A stretch of 64,000 bases of DNA from Erythrobacter sp. (GTDB lineage Bacteria > Pseudomonadota > Alphaproteobacteria > Sphingomonadales > Sphingomonadaceae): NCBI GenBank assembly GCA_023653115.1, contig JAMNXO010000002.1, positions 62,001-126,000 of the forward strand, read 5' to 3'. A program made the position numbers and the translations under genes. This document shows positions 44,172-53,644 of the stretch, in pieces (position 1 is the first letter of the stretch; every line of letters begins with the position of its first letter). The notes beneath the pieces are model-generated. The model was not told where the DNA came from and did no database searches. It saw nothing but the letters and a program-made list of their open reading frames with translations.

Positions 44172-45043
44172 ACCGGCTTGAAATCCAGCCCGATGTCTGC
44201 CGCAGGCGCGCTTTGCGTCAAGCGCCCGACTGAGATGTAATCGACCCCGCCGGCGGCCTTGGCGGCGATGGTTTGGAGGTTCACCCCGCCGCTCGCCTCG
44301 GTCGGCACGCGGCCTGCGACCTGCTTCACGGCCTCGGCCAGCGTGGCCGGATCCATATTGTCGAGCAGCAGATGGTGCGCGCCCGCTGCCAGCGCAGGCT
44401 CGATCTGGTCTAGCCGATCGACTTCGCAGATAATCCGCGTCACCCCTGCCTCGCGTGCGCGGCGCACCGCTTCACCGACGCTGCCGGCAACCGCGACGTG
44501 ATTGTCCTTGATCATCGCCGCGTCCCACAGCCCCATCCGGTGGTTCTGCGCGCCGCCTTGGCGGGTGGCGTATTTCTCGAGGAAGCGCAGGCCGGGGATG
44601 GTCTTGCGGGTGTCGAGCAGCGTGCAGGCCGGATTGCCGCCCGGCCCGCGCATCGCGGTGACATAGGCCTGCGTCATCGTCGCAATGCCGGAGAGGTGCT
44701 GCACGATATTGAGCGCACTGCGCTCGGCTGTCAGCAGCGCGCGGGCCTTGCCTGCGATGCGCATCAGATCGGTGCCGGCAGCCACCTTGTCGCCATCATG
44801 GACGAGGCTTTCGATCACGCATTCGGGATCAAGATGCCGGAAAAACGCCTCGGCCAGCGGCAGCCCTGCGACGACGATCGCATCGCGGCTGTCCATCACG
44901 CCAGAAAAGCGCGCGTCTGCCGGGATTACGCTTTCGGAGGTCACATCCCGCCCGCCGCCGGGCAGGCCCTCGCCCAGATCCTCCGCCAGTGTTTCGCGGA
45001 TGAATTTGGCGAGGTCGAAGCCGGGGAGGGTGAAAGAGGTCAT
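44168..45043 (-). CDS. nadC: Nicotinate-nucleotide pyrophosphorylase (carboxylating)
   Basis: 291 aa. Converts quinolinate and PRPP to nicotinate mononucleotide in de novo NAD synthesis. TIM-barrel motifs include LLTAERSALNIVQHLSGIAT, LLDTRKTIPGLRFLEKYA and DNMDPATLAEAV. Followed by the small membrane gene with a four-base overlap. nadA and nadB are not in this window. Confidence 0.95.
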   Translation of the reverse strand: MTSFTLPGFDLAKFIRETLAEDLGEGLPGGGRDVTSESVIPADARFSGVMDSRDAIVVAGLPLAEAFFRHLDPECVIESLVHDGDKVAAGTDLMRIAGKARALLTAERSALNIVQHLSGIATMTQAYVTAMRGPGGNPACTLLDTRKTIPGLRFLEKYATRQGGAQNHRMGLWDAAMIKDNHVAVAGSVGEAVRRAREAGVTRIICEVDRLDQIEPALAAGAHHLLLDNMDPATLAEAVKQVAGRVPTEASGGVNLQTIAAKAAGGVDYISVGRLTQSAPAADIGLDFKPV

Positions 45044-45096
45044 GCGCTTACCCTAGCCGTTCGGCCAAAGATTAGTCGAGAGGCCAACCGCTTATT

Positions 45097-45183
45097 CCGT
45101 CATCCCCGTGCAGGCGGGGATCCATCCGGCTTTTGCGTATCAATCAGACGTTGGATGGGCCCCTGCCTTCGCAGGGGCGACGG
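45097..45183. repeat. REP doublet (REPIN-like)
   Basis: Two inverted REP units with boundaries CCGTC at the left and GACGG at the right. The left unit folds as CCCCG-tgcagg-CGGGG, the right as GCCCCTGC-cttc-GCAGGGGC, and the two arms pair imperfectly with each other over about 30 bases. It lies between nadC and the response regulator, both leftward genes, and is a known type of sphingomonad intergenic repeat. Confidence 0.83.
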
Positions 45184-45192
45184 ATACCGAGA

Positions 45193-45999
45193 TCAGTGCA
45201 CGAACCTTGCGACCACATCGCGATACGACCGCGAAACCTTCACCTCGGAGCCGCTTTCCAGCACCAGGAAGCATTCGCCATTGGTGTGCGGCTTCACCTG
45301 CCGCACCAGATCGAGGTTCACGATGGTGGAGCGGTGGACGCGCTGGAACTTGCGCGGATCCAGGCGGCGTTCCAGATCCTTCATCGTTTCGCGCAGCACC
45401 AGCGAATTGTCGCCGGTGGAGATGATCATGTAATCGCCCGCGGCCTCGATATGCTCGATCGAGTCCACTTCCACGCGGAAGATCTGGCCGCGATCCTTGA
45501 CGTTGATGAGCTTTTCGAAGCGGTCGGCGCTTTCGGTGGCGGGCGTGGTGGTCTCGACGAAATCGGCGGCGCGTTCAGGCGCGACCTGGTTCAGCACGTC
45601 GAGCAATTGCTCGGCATCCTCGGCCGATTTCTTCTCCGCGAGGCGCTGGCGCACGCGTTCGATGGTGTCGGCCAGCTTCTGCTCGTCGACCGGCTTCATC
45701 AGGTAATTGACCGCATTGGCCTCGAACGCACGGATCGCGTGTTCTTCGTAAGCGGTGACGAACACGAACAGCGGCGGTTCGATGTCCATCACGCCCTTCA
45801 CCACGCTGAAGCCGTCAAAGCCGGGCATCTGGATATCGAGGAACACCAGATCGGGCTTCTCGGTCTTGATCTTGCGGATCGCCTCGCGGCCATTGGCGCA
45901 GGTGTCGATGATTTCGACATCCTCGAAGGGTTCGAGCCGCAGTTGCAGGCCCTGAATGGCGAGTTTCTCGTCGTCGACGAGGATCGTTCTGATGGTCAT
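45193..45999 (-). CDS. LytTR-family response regulator
   Basis: 268 aa. Receiver domain with the acidic pair at D9/D10, phospho-acceptor D55 in VFLDIQMPG and lysine in NYLMKPVDE. The C-terminal LytTR DNA-binding domain (VKDRGQIFRVEVDSIEHIEAAGDYMII...RVHRSTIVNLDLVRQVKP) recognises 9-bp direct repeats. It overlaps the upstream kinase gene by ATGA, forming a two-component system. The same pair type is common in erythrobacters; targets are not evident here. Confidence 0.94.
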   Translation of the reverse strand: MTIRTILVDDEKLAIQGLQLRLEPFEDVEIIDTCANGREAIRKIKTEKPDLVFLDIQMPGFDGFSVVKGVMDIEPPLFVFVTAYEEHAIRAFEANAVNYLMKPVDEQKLADTIERVRQRLAEKKSAEDAEQLLDVLNQVAPERAADFVETTTPATESADRFEKLINVKDRGQIFRVEVDSIEHIEAAGDYMIISTGDNSLVLRETMKDLERRLDPRKFQRVHRSTIVNLDLVRQVKPHTNGECFLVLESGSEVKVSRSYRDVVARFVH

Positions 46000-47252
46000 G
46001 CGGGGGTTCCGGAAATGCGTTGCGGGGGGTTGAGGGGAATGACCTTCGCGCCCGGGGAGGCGGCGGAGGCATTGCCCGACGGGACAGGGCTGTGGGGGGC
46101 CTGCAATTCGGGTTCGTCGGCGCGGGTGAAGGGGATTTCGATCAGCACGGTAAACCCGCCGCCCGGCTCCGAGCGGGTCTCGAACAGGTGGGTGTCGCCG
46201 TAAGCCTGCATCAGCCGGTTGCGGATATTGGCAAGGCCGACTCCGGTGGAGACCGGCTGGCCCGGCGTATGCCCGGCGCGCATTTCGGCGCGCAGGCCGA
46301 CGGCATCGAGCCGTTCGAACAAGAGCGGTTCGTCCACCCCCGGTCCGGTATCCTCGACGGTGAGCCGCAGCCGCTCTCCGATCACCCGCGCGGTGAGCGA
46401 GATGCGCGCGCCTTCCTCCTGCGGGCTGACAGCATATTTGATCGCGTTTTCGACCAGCGGTTGCAGCAGCATCGAGGGCAATTGCGCATCGAGCGCGGCG
46501 TCCTCGATCTCAAAATGGGTGCGCAGGCGCTCTTCAAACCGCATCCGCTCGATATCGAGATAGAGCTGCAGCGTCTCGATCTCCTGCACGAGGCTGACCT
46601 GACTGCCCGGCTCGGCAATCAACGTGTGGCGCAGGAAGCCGGAAAGGCGCGTGAGCATCGCATTGGCAGGCTCGGTCTGTTTCAGCAGCACCAGCGTGCT
46701 GATCGAGTTCAGCGTGTTGAACAGGAAGTGCGGATTGAGCTGGTAGCGCAGCATCGCAAGCTGCGCGGCGGTGGCCTGCGCCTCCAGCCGTTCAAGCCGG
46801 TCTGCCTGCCGCTCCACCGTGAGGAAGAAGTTGATCGCGTAATAGAGCGCGCTCCACCCGCCCAGCAGTGTCAGCGGCAGATAGAGCAACCCGATCAGGC
46901 GCTGCACGAAGCTCGTCTCGCGGGTGGCGGCGTAATACACGCCCTGCACCCAGGCATCGATCGAGGCGTGCAGGATCACCGCGAAAAACAGCACCAGCGC
47001 CGTCACGCCCCAGGTGACCAGCGGTTGCTGGTGGATCAGTTTGCGATAGATCACCGAAAGGATCAGGCTGATCGAAAAGCCGGTAATCGTGGTGACAAGG
47101 ATCAGCGCGAGGAGATCGAACGGCTGCTGGTTCGCCAGTGCCGAGACCGCGCGCAGCAGGAAAGCCGCGCCCCAGCCGGCCAGCTGGAGGTTCCAGAACG
47201 CACGGTTCTTGCTCGCGAAGAACGGCGCCGGCTGGATCTGGAGCACTGCCAT
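45996..47252 (-). CDS. LytS-type sensor histidine kinase
   Basis: 418 aa. The N-terminal half has four to five membrane helices; the catalytic half begins with LRYQLNPHFLFNTLNSIST, the His_kinase (PF06580) motif with phospho-histidine near residue 175. The ATPase domain has ENAIKYAVSP (N box) and GVGLANIRNRL (G box). Partner of the LytTR regulator in the same operon. Signal not known; no extracytoplasmic loop of substantial length is visible. Confidence 0.94.
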   Translation of the reverse strand: MAVLQIQPAPFFASKNRAFWNLQLAGWGAAFLLRAVSALANQQPFDLLALILVTTITGFSISLILSVIYRKLIHQQPLVTWGVTALVLFFAVILHASIDAWVQGVYYAATRETSFVQRLIGLLYLPLTLLGGWSALYYAINFFLTVERQADRLERLEAQATAAQLAMLRYQLNPHFLFNTLNSISTLVLLKQTEPANAMLTRLSGFLRHTLIAEPGSQVSLVQEIETLQLYLDIERMRFEERLRTHFEIEDAALDAQLPSMLLQPLVENAIKYAVSPQEEGARISLTARVIGERLRLTVEDTGPGVDEPLLFERLDAVGLRAEMRAGHTPGQPVSTGVGLANIRNRLMQAYGDTHLFETRSEPGGGFTVLIEIPFTRADEPELQAPHSPVPSGNASAASPGAKVIPLNPPQRISGTPA

Positions 47253-47326
47253 AGAACGAGCGGTCTAACGCATTTCACCCGAAACGGCACGGCAATTTGC
47301 ATCTCCCGCCGCGGGCGCGGCACGGA

Positions 47327-48331
47327 TCACCGCTTGGGCCGTGGGGCAAGCCCGCCTTCGGGCGTGATCTCGCGGCGGAAATGCGCCGCCCAATCGGCCC
47401 GCCCTTCGCGTCCCATCAGCTCGGTAATGAGCGGCATTTCGGCGGAGACGAGTTCCACCCGCTCGTCCCAGCCGTCATGATTGCGCACCATCAGCAGCCC
47501 GGCGTCATGCTTCTTGCCCCAGCGCTCCCAGAAGCGCGCGGCGGCGGACGGATCATAGCCGGCATTGGCCAGCAGCCACGGCATCAGCCGGTCAGCCTCG
47601 CGCTCGGTCCGGCGCACGTGGCGGCGGCTCCGGCCATGGGTGTCGAGCCAGGCATCGTGGCCCAGCACATTATGCGCCAGCTCATGCGCGACCAGCGCGG
47701 CGAATTCGGGCTCGTCATAGGTGAAGGCGGGAAATTCGATCCCGATCACCACGCGCGCGCCGTCGGCCACCGCCTTGTCGCCTTCGCCCATCAGTTCGAA
47801 CCGGGTGGCGCACACCTCGACCGGCTGGAGCCGCGCCTCGGCGCCATCGGCAAAGGTGATCGCGATGCCGCCATGTTCGGCCAGCATCGCGTCGATATGA
47901 TCATGCGCCCACACCAGCCGGTGCCAGTCCAGATTGGCGCGTTTGGGCCAGGTGTTGGGATCCATGCGTTCGAGCGCGGTGATCTCGCGATTGCGGGCAA
48001 AGGCGCCCGACACCGCGGCGGGTGATCCGCGCGCGGCGGTCTGCACGGCGAAATCCTGCGAGAGGCCGAGCGCGGTGCGCGCAATGCCGGGGGCACCGTA
48101 ACTCGCCATGTCCTGCAATTGCAGCCCGATGGATGCAACCACCTTGGGGCAGAAGCCGACATTGCCGCGCGCCAATTGCCAGCCCACATCCTGCAGGCGC
48201 TGGTCGGCGTCCTGAAACCGGCCGATCGCGGCCCGTTCTGCGGCGTAATCGATCGCGGCGGGCGCGGGCTGGGCCATCAGCGGCGCCGCCCACAGCAGCG
48301 CTGCGGCCCCCGCCAGCAGGCGACGCATCAT
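47327..48331 (-). CDS. M48-like exported peptidase
   Basis: 334 aa. Signal peptide (RRLLAGAAALLWAAPLMA) and a zinc metallopeptidase site HELAH (FAALVAHELAHNVLGH) with a third ligand expected in RTEREADRLMPW (glutamate of E-R-E-A-D). Fits a peptidase of the M48 or a related group. Two ATGs (48331 and 48328) are adjacent; overlaps the DsbA-like gene by four bases. Confidence 0.85.
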   Translation of the reverse strand: MMRRLLAGAAALLWAAPLMAQPAPAAIDYAAERAAIGRFQDADQRLQDVGWQLARGNVGFCPKVVASIGLQLQDMASYGAPGIARTALGLSQDFAVQTAARGSPAAVSGAFARNREITALERMDPNTWPKRANLDWHRLVWAHDHIDAMLAEHGGIAITFADGAEARLQPVEVCATRFELMGEGDKAVADGARVVIGIEFPAFTYDEPEFAALVAHELAHNVLGHDAWLDTHGRSRRHVRRTEREADRLMPWLLANAGYDPSAAARFWERWGKKHDAGLLMVRNHDGWDERVELVSAEMPLITELMGREGRADWAAHFRREITPEGGLAPRPKR

Positions 48332-49026
48332 CCCGGCGCCTTCTGTGCAAGCGCAGCCTTCAGCCGATCATAGCCGACCGCGCCTTCCAGCGGCTTGCGC
48401 CCGGCAATCCACGAAGGCGTGCCGGCAAAGCCCAGCTCGCGTGCGAGTTCGAGGTTGCGGGCGATCTCGGCGGTGACCGCATCGGACACGGCATCGACCT
48501 CGGCCCGCGCCATGTCGAGCTTTGCCGCCGCCGCCGCCGCGCGCACATCGCCCGTCTGGAACATCGCATCGTGGAACGCGCGATACTTGCCCTGCATCGC
48601 CGCCGCCAGCGCCATGCGCGCCGAAATATCGCTGCCCTGGAAGATCGGGTATTCGCGGATCACCACCCTGAGATCGGGGTCTTCGGCCACCAGCCGGTCA
48701 ACATCCTTGAGGCTCGCGCGGCAATAGGTGCAATTGTAATCGGTGAATTCGACCAGCACCCTGCTGCCCTTGGGGTTGCCCAGCACCGCGCCGGGGAACT
48801 CCACGAAGACTTCCGGCCCCAGCCCTGCCAGCCGCAGCTCGGCTTCCTGCGTCTCGTAAGCCTCGACCATCTGCGGCAGCATATCGGGATTATCCAGCAG
48901 GAAGCTGCGCGTGCGGTTGTCCGCAAGGCCGGAGTAGGACCAGATCGCGGCGCCCAGAAATCCGAACACCAGCGCAGTGAGCGCGGTCAGCAGATGTTGG
49001 CGCAGGGCAAAGGGAGAAGATGGCAT
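48328..49026 (-). CDS. DsbA-family thiol oxidoreductase, membrane-anchored
   Basis: 232 aa. One N-terminal membrane helix (HLLTALTALVFGFLGAAIWSYSG), then a thioredoxin fold with the active pair CTYC in VEFTDYNCTYCRAS and the cis-proline in FAGTPSWI. Likely oxidises or isomerises disulfides of exported proteins. Co-transcribed with the two metalloproteases around it; it may assist their folding. Confidence 0.9.
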   Translation of the reverse strand: MPSSPFALRQHLLTALTALVFGFLGAAIWSYSGLADNRTRSFLLDNPDMLPQMVEAYETQEAELRLAGLGPEVFVEFPGAVLGNPKGSRVLVEFTDYNCTYCRASLKDVDRLVAEDPDLRVVIREYPIFQGSDISARMALAAAMQGKYRAFHDAMFQTGDVRAAAAAAKLDMARAEVDAVSDAVTAEIARNLELARELGFAGTPSWIAGRKPLEGAVGYDRLKAALAQKAPG

Positions 49027-49062
49027 GGGTTTTCCGTCGCTATCGGCGTCTGGGATACGTCC

Positions 49063-50430
49063 CTAGCGCTTGTCGCGCAGGCGTTCCAGTTCGGCGCGCG
49101 CTTCCAGGACAACATCCTGTGCGCGGATCCAGTCGGGCGAGCCGTAAGGCAGGCTTGCCTCGGCGGCCTGCGCGTTCTGCAGCGCCTCGGGGAAGCGGCG
49201 GTTCATCACCAGCTGTTCGGCGCTGGCGAGGCGCGCGCGCGGAATGTCGCCGCTGGCGGCATAGACCACGCCGAGCTGATACCACGCGAAGGGATTGTAG
49301 CGATCCTTCGACACGGCGGCGCGCAGCACGCGCTCGGCCTCGGGATAGTTCGCCTGGTTCTCGGTCGCGATCAGGGCGTGGCCGAAGATGCCTGCGATCA
49401 ACGGGTGCGCGCGGCTGAGCTCGGTTGCGCGGCGCAGCGGATCAAGCGCTTCGAGGGGCCGCCCGGATTCGAGCAGCACCTGGCCCTTCAATTCGAGGAA
49501 ATAGGGGTTTTCCGGTTCAGCTGCGAGCAGCGCGTCGGCCTCGGCCAGCGCCAGATCGACGCGGGCTTCCTTGTGATAGGCATAGGCCCGGGCATAGCGC
49601 GCAGGGATGCTGGTATCGCTCGGCGGGAAGAACGTCAGCGTGCGGCGTGGATCGGCGAGATAGCCGTACAGCTTGGCCTTGGCGCGCAGGAACCGTTCCT
49701 GCAGCGCCGCATCATCGGGTGCCTGCCATGCGGGATCTTCGGCCAGCAGATTGCGCAAGGTCTGCACCCGGTCGCCCGAAAGCGGGTGGGTGCGGCCATA
49801 GGCGGCATCATCCGACTGGCTGTAGCCGCGGCGGATCTCGAAATTGCGCAGCTTTTCGAAGAACGAGATCATCCCGCGGCCCGAAATGCCCGCGCCCGAA
49901 AGATAGCGCGCACCGGCCAGATCGGTCGAGGCTTCCTGATCGCGGTTATAGGCGAGGAAACTGCTGACTGCGGCCTGCTGGCCGGCCATGATCGCGCCCA
50001 TCGCCGCGTCGCCCGCGCCCGCCAGCGCCGCTGCGACCCCGACCAGCAGCGACAGGATGCTGATCCCGTTCGCCGCCTTGGTGCGTTCACCAAAGCGGAT
50101 CACGTGACCGGCGGTGATGTGGCCGAGTTCGTGCGCGAGCACGCCCTGCACCTCGTTGGCGGTATCGGCAGCGTTGATCAGCCCGGCGTGGACATAGATC
50201 GCCTGCCCGCCGGCCACGAAAGCGTTGATCGAACCATCATTGATCAGCACCAGTTCGACATTGCCGGGTTCCAGCTCGCTCGCCTCGACCAGCGGGGCGG
50301 CCATGTCGTTGAGCAGCGCCTCGGTCTCGGCATCGCGCAGCAATGATTGCGCGGCCAGCGGCTGCGTCATGGCAGCCGCGCAGGCCAGCAGCGCCAGCGT
50401 CTTGGTGATGAGGAAGCGGGGAGAGCGCAT
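49063..50430 (-). CDS. BepA-like M48 metalloprotease with TPR repeats
   Basis: 455 aa. Signal peptide (LITKTLALLACAAAMTQPLAAQ). Peptidase M48 site HELGH (VLAHELGHITAGH) with the third ligand in RDQEASTDLAGARYL (E of EASTD). Middle to C-terminus is helical with TPR-like units (AEADALLAAEPENPYFLELKGQVLLESGRPLEAL). E. coli BepA degrades or assists outer-membrane protein LptD; this matches the LPS genes elsewhere in the window. ATG 50430 chosen. Confidence 0.9.
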   Translation of the reverse strand: MRSPRFLITKTLALLACAAAMTQPLAAQSLLRDAETEALLNDMAAPLVEASELEPGNVELVLINDGSINAFVAGGQAIYVHAGLINAADTANEVQGVLAHELGHITAGHVIRFGERTKAANGISILSLLVGVAAALAGAGDAAMGAIMAGQQAAVSSFLAYNRDQEASTDLAGARYLSGAGISGRGMISFFEKLRNFEIRRGYSQSDDAAYGRTHPLSGDRVQTLRNLLAEDPAWQAPDDAALQERFLRAKAKLYGYLADPRRTLTFFPPSDTSIPARYARAYAYHKEARVDLALAEADALLAAEPENPYFLELKGQVLLESGRPLEALDPLRRATELSRAHPLIAGIFGHALIATENQANYPEAERVLRAAVSKDRYNPFAWYQLGVVYAASGDIPRARLASAEQLVMNRRFPEALQNAQAAEASLPYGSPDWIRAQDVVLEARAELERLRDKR

Positions 50431-50520
50431 TACTGGCACCCTACCGCGATTCCGCATGAACTCAAACTGAAGCGGGGTGGGAGGTCTGCAGGCCGCGCCA
50501 GCGAGCCCGCAAACAGGCCC

Positions 50521-52263
50521 TTATCCCACCAGCTTGCGCGCGGCGCGTTCGAGCAGGGCAATGTCCTCGGGCAGTTCGCTCAGCAGCTCGGCGCAGCCGA
50601 CTTCGTCGCGGCGGATCAGCACCAGCGCGAATTCCGGACCGGCCCCGTCGAGCGCTTCGAGCACGATCGCTTCGAGCGCGCGCAGCTTTTCCGCCAGCGC
50701 CTCACGCACCGCGCCGGCATCTTCCACCGGCTTGCCCTGTTCCTCGCGGCGCAGTCGGCGTTCGGCCTTGACCACCGCCTTGAGCCCGCCGTCGGCCTCG
50801 CCGAGGAAGTCCGCCAGCGCGCCCTGCGTCAGTTGCAAGCGGTGCGCATGGCTGAGCACGGCGGCATATTCGGTCAGGCGGGTCTTGTCGTAATCATGGC
50901 CGAACACGAGCTTGACCACCGGGGTCATTGGCGCGCGGTCCTGCACGGCCAGCCCGCTTTCGGCGAGCAGTTCGGCGTAATCCTCGGGCGCGGCCTGGGC
51001 TGCGAGCGAGAAGTCATAGGCGCGGCTGACAGCGGCATAGAGCGCGCTGCGGCTGCGGTCTTCGGTGGCATCGGCAGCGTGGGCGAGTTCACGCGCAGCG
51101 GCGAGCCAGTCGTAAAGACCGGCGTCGGCCGGCACCGGCTCGGCGATCAGCTCGGGCACGTCGTCTTCTGCTGCAGCGGTGGTGAAGCTGTTGGCGTAAG
51201 CGGGCACATAGGTCGCTTCGAAGCCGACTTCGAAGGCGGCATCGGCGGCCGGATCATAGGGCAGTTCGGCCGGATCGATCGCCTTCTTGGCCGGAGCCTC
51301 GATATACTCCGCAAGGCTGGCGAAGCTGTAACCGCTGCTGTCGTCCTCGCCTTCGTCCTCGTCATACTCCTCGCCGTCATCTTCGAGCGCATAGGCCGAG
51401 AAATCGGGCAGCGAGACGCCCTCGTCGAAGGCTTCGCCCGCGTCATGGCCCTGATCGAAGGGGGCAACGGCATCAAAGACATCGTCAAGATCGGCATCGG
51501 CGGCGAGCGTGGCAGGGGCGAATTCTTCCTCGGCCTCGTGCGCGGGAGTATCGGCCCAGTGCGCGACCGGATCAGCAGCGCGAAGCGGGGGTTCTTCGAC
51601 CAGTTCCAGCTCTTCGCCCAGTTCCAGCTCTTCGCCCAGTTCCAGCGCCTGATCGATCTCGAGCAGAAGTTCGTCGGCGGTCAGCTGGTCGGCCATCTCC
51701 TTCCAGTTGATCACGCCGTAAATGAAGTCGATCGTCTCGTCGTTGCTCGAATAGGGCAGCAGGATCCCGCGATAGAGGATTTCGGAACCGCGCTGGTTGA
51801 TGAATTCGGCTTCGAACCCGATCGGCGCCTGGTTGGCGAGGATCTGCATATAGTGATCGGTGATGCGGCTCAGCAGCGAGCGCGGCGGCACGTCGGACAG
51901 GCGCGAGATTGCATCGGCGCCGCCGCATTCCTGCGCGAGCTTTTCACCGATGAACTGCACCACGGGATTCTCGATCCCGGCCGTGAAGTCGAGCAGCACG
52001 CTGAAGGGGCCGAAGTCGGGGCAGCTGGCCGGTTCGAGATCATCGATCAGCGGGAACATCCGGTCGCCCAGCTGGCCCGCCCAGTGATTATAGGCGCGCA
52101 CCTGCATGCGGCGCTCGTCCTGACCGATGGCTTCGGGCGGAAGCTCGCGCGAGGTTGCGGTGTCAGCGCGATTGTCCTCGCTGGGTTCCCAGCCGTAATC
52201 CGACGCCAGTCCTGCCGGATCGACAGGCTCGCCCGAATCAAATGGGCCGCGCAGAGTGTCCAT
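50521..52263 (-). CDS. Long acidic PAS-like protein, 580 aa
   Basis: The N-terminal ~190 residues look like the PAS_5-type domain of alphaproteobacteria (HWAGQLGDRMFPLIDDL...EILYRGILLPYSSNDETIDFIYGVINWKE). A long acidic, low-complexity region follows (about residues 200-340), including an 18-bp tandem repeat coding ELGEEL units. The C-terminus is helical, ending with KLVG. No output domain is recognised, so it is probably a scaffold or partner of another sensor. It has no signal peptide. Confidence 0.8.
   Translation of the reverse strand: MDTLRGPFDSGEPVDPAGLASDYGWEPSEDNRADTATSRELPPEAIGQDERRMQVRAYNHWAGQLGDRMFPLIDDLEPASCPDFGPFSVLLDFTAGIENPVVQFIGEKLAQECGGADAISRLSDVPPRSLLSRITDHYMQILANQAPIGFEAEFINQRGSEILYRGILLPYSSNDETIDFIYGVINWKEMADQLTADELLLEIDQALELGEELELGEELELVEEPPLRAADPVAHWADTPAHEAEEEFAPATLAADADLDDVFDAVAPFDQGHDAGEAFDEGVSLPDFSAYALEDDGEEYDEDEGEDDSSGYSFASLAEYIEAPAKKAIDPAELPYDPAADAAFEVGFEATYVPAYANSFTTAAAEDDVPELIAEPVPADAGLYDWLAAARELAHAADATEDRSRSALYAAVSRAYDFSLAAQAAPEDYAELLAESGLAVQDRAPMTPVVKLVFGHDYDKTRLTEYAAVLSHAHRLQLTQGALADFLGEADGGLKAVVKAERRLRREEQGKPVEDAGAVREALAEKLRALEAIVLEALDGAGPEFALVLIRRDEVGCAELLSELPEDIALLERAARKLVG
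51601..51646. repeat. 18-bp in-frame tandem repeat, about 2.6 copies
   Basis: Copies at 51601-51618 and 51619-51636 are identical, followed by a partial copy to 51646, all inside the acidic linker of the PAS-like gene. Unit length is a multiple of three, so copy-number change would add or remove six residues (ELELGE) without a frameshift. Likely slippage-prone. Confidence 0.8.
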
Positions 52264-52374
52264 GGCTATCTTTCCGCCCCTTGGTGAACGATTACCCGGC
52301 CGTTCTGGCGGCTTGTGGTAAACATCACGTTAAGGCGGCGGCGGCTTGTTTGGCGTCAGGCCGCCGTTTCGGGC

Positions 52375-52812
52375 TTAGATGAAGTAGCGCATCTTGATGG
52401 TCAGCCGGCTGGTGCCTTCGCCCTGCACAAACACCGCGTCCTTGAACTTGGGCGGGGCCATTTTGACGGGGGCATCGCGCGAAAAGCCGTAGCCTTCCTT
52501 GGGCATCATCCCCATCGCGCGGTCGGCCTTGCCGTTCTCGTTCTCGTCATGCAGCAGTGCGACCGCATAATCGCCCGGTTTCACGCCGGGAAAGCGGATC
52601 ACCACCGTTCCGGCAGCCGGCACCACCACGCGCAGTGCAGCCGGATCCTTGTTGCACTTGGGAAACACGTCCTCGCGCTTGGACATGCAGGCGCGCACCA
52701 CGCCCTTGCTGGATCTCAGATCGGTGACAGTGATTACCACGTCGCCCGCCCAGGCCGGCGCTGCGCCAAACGCGCCCGCCAGTGCCGCCAGTGCCAGCAC
52801 CGGCGCCTTCAC
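52375..52812 (-). CDS. DUF2141 exported protein (1)
   Basis: 145 aa. Signal peptide (APVLALAALAGAFGAAPAWA) and the DUF2141 beta-sandwich core: VVITVTDLRSSKGVVRACMS and PGDYAVALLHDENENGKADR with a C-terminal LTIKMRYFI. GTG start at 52812 overlaps the sterol desaturase stop (GTGA). A second DUF2141 gene occurs at 58116. Function unknown. Confidence 0.9.
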   Translation of the reverse strand: MKAPVLALAALAGAFGAAPAWAGDVVITVTDLRSSKGVVRACMSKREDVFPKCNKDPAALRVVVPAAGTVVIRFPGVKPGDYAVALLHDENENGKADRAMGMMPKEGYGFSRDAPVKMAPPKFKDAVFVQGEGTSRLTIKMRYFI

Positions 52813-53585
52813 GAAGCGACCGCCTCGCGCGCGTGACCGGCTTCCGCGACAATCCGCCGCGAGAGGCCTTTGTCCGTGCCGCACAAGCGATCCCAGACGC
52901 GGAAATAGAGCCCGAAGTTGCATTTGTATTCCTCGTGGTGCCGCTCGTGATGGCTCGCCGTTATCAGCCAGTTTCCCAACGGGGAGTGAACGAGCCAGCG
53001 CGGGAACATCTCCCAGCCCATGTGATTGGTGACCCCCATCACCGTGGCGACGGTCAAAACCAGCCCCAGCATGGCGATATGGATCGGCACAAGGAACACC
53101 AGCACCGGCACCACGATTGCGCCGGTCACCGCCTCGATCGGGTGAAAGCTCATCGCGGTCCACGCCGTCGGCGGGCGGCTATCGTGGTGGACGGCATGGG
53201 CGAGCCGGAACCACCTGGGCTGATGCATCCAGCGATGGCTCCAGTAAAAGCAGGTGTCCTGCACCGCGAGATAGATCAGCACCGAAAGCGGGTGATACCA
53301 TGCCGGCAGCGCGGCGAAATCGGCGGTGATCAGCGTCCAGTCATGGTGCCGCCAGCCCCACAGCACGATGCCCGCAGGCGCACCGTAAATGGCGGCGGAC
53401 AACAGCGACCAGCGGATCTCGCGCGCGATCTGCTTGCCGCGCCCGGCATAGAGCCCGGGCCGCATCCGCGCCGTTGCCAGCGCGAACACGCCGCTGGTCA
53501 GCACATAGCGCAAGGCCACGATCAGCGTCACCGCGAGGCTGACAATCAGCAGGGCAAGCGGAACGGGAAGATCAGCGGGCAGCAT
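52809..53585 (-). CDS. Sterol desaturase / fatty-acid hydroxylase family membrane protein
   Basis: 258 aa with four to five helices and the diiron histidine boxes: HRWMH (WSHRWMHQ), HAVHH (RLAHAVHHDS) and HERHH (ASHHERHHEEY). The HxxxH-HxxHH-HxxHH layout matches this superfamily. Could hydroxylate a lipid or carotenoid; the group in alphaproteobacteria is mostly uncharacterised. It is co-translated with the DUF2141 gene, a pairing that suggests a shared lipid-related role. Confidence 0.92.
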   Translation of the reverse strand: MLPADLPVPLALLIVSLAVTLIVALRYVLTSGVFALATARMRPGLYAGRGKQIAREIRWSLLSAAIYGAPAGIVLWGWRHHDWTLITADFAALPAWYHPLSVLIYLAVQDTCFYWSHRWMHQPRWFRLAHAVHHDSRPPTAWTAMSFHPIEAVTGAIVVPVLVFLVPIHIAMLGLVLTVATVMGVTNHMGWEMFPRWLVHSPLGNWLITASHHERHHEEYKCNFGLYFRVWDRLCGTDKGLSRRIVAEAGHAREAVAS

Positions 53586-53644
53586 TGTGCCGCGAGATAT
53601 GACGCAATTCGGCGCGAGGGGACAGCCTCAATCGCTGCCCGGTT

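Noticed and set aside
45097-45183. CRISPR-like repeats
   Set aside because: Only two inverted arms with different sequence and no spacers; a REP doublet explains it.
48022-50346. 774-aa plus-strand ORF opposite the DsbA-like and M48 genes
   Set aside because: Shadow of three well-supported minus-strand genes; no motif or signal.
50347-52287. 646-aa plus-strand ORF opposite the PAS-like gene
   Set aside because: Antisense to the PAS-like gene, which has a better start and codon bias; low-complexity repeats mirror the 18-bp tandem repeat.
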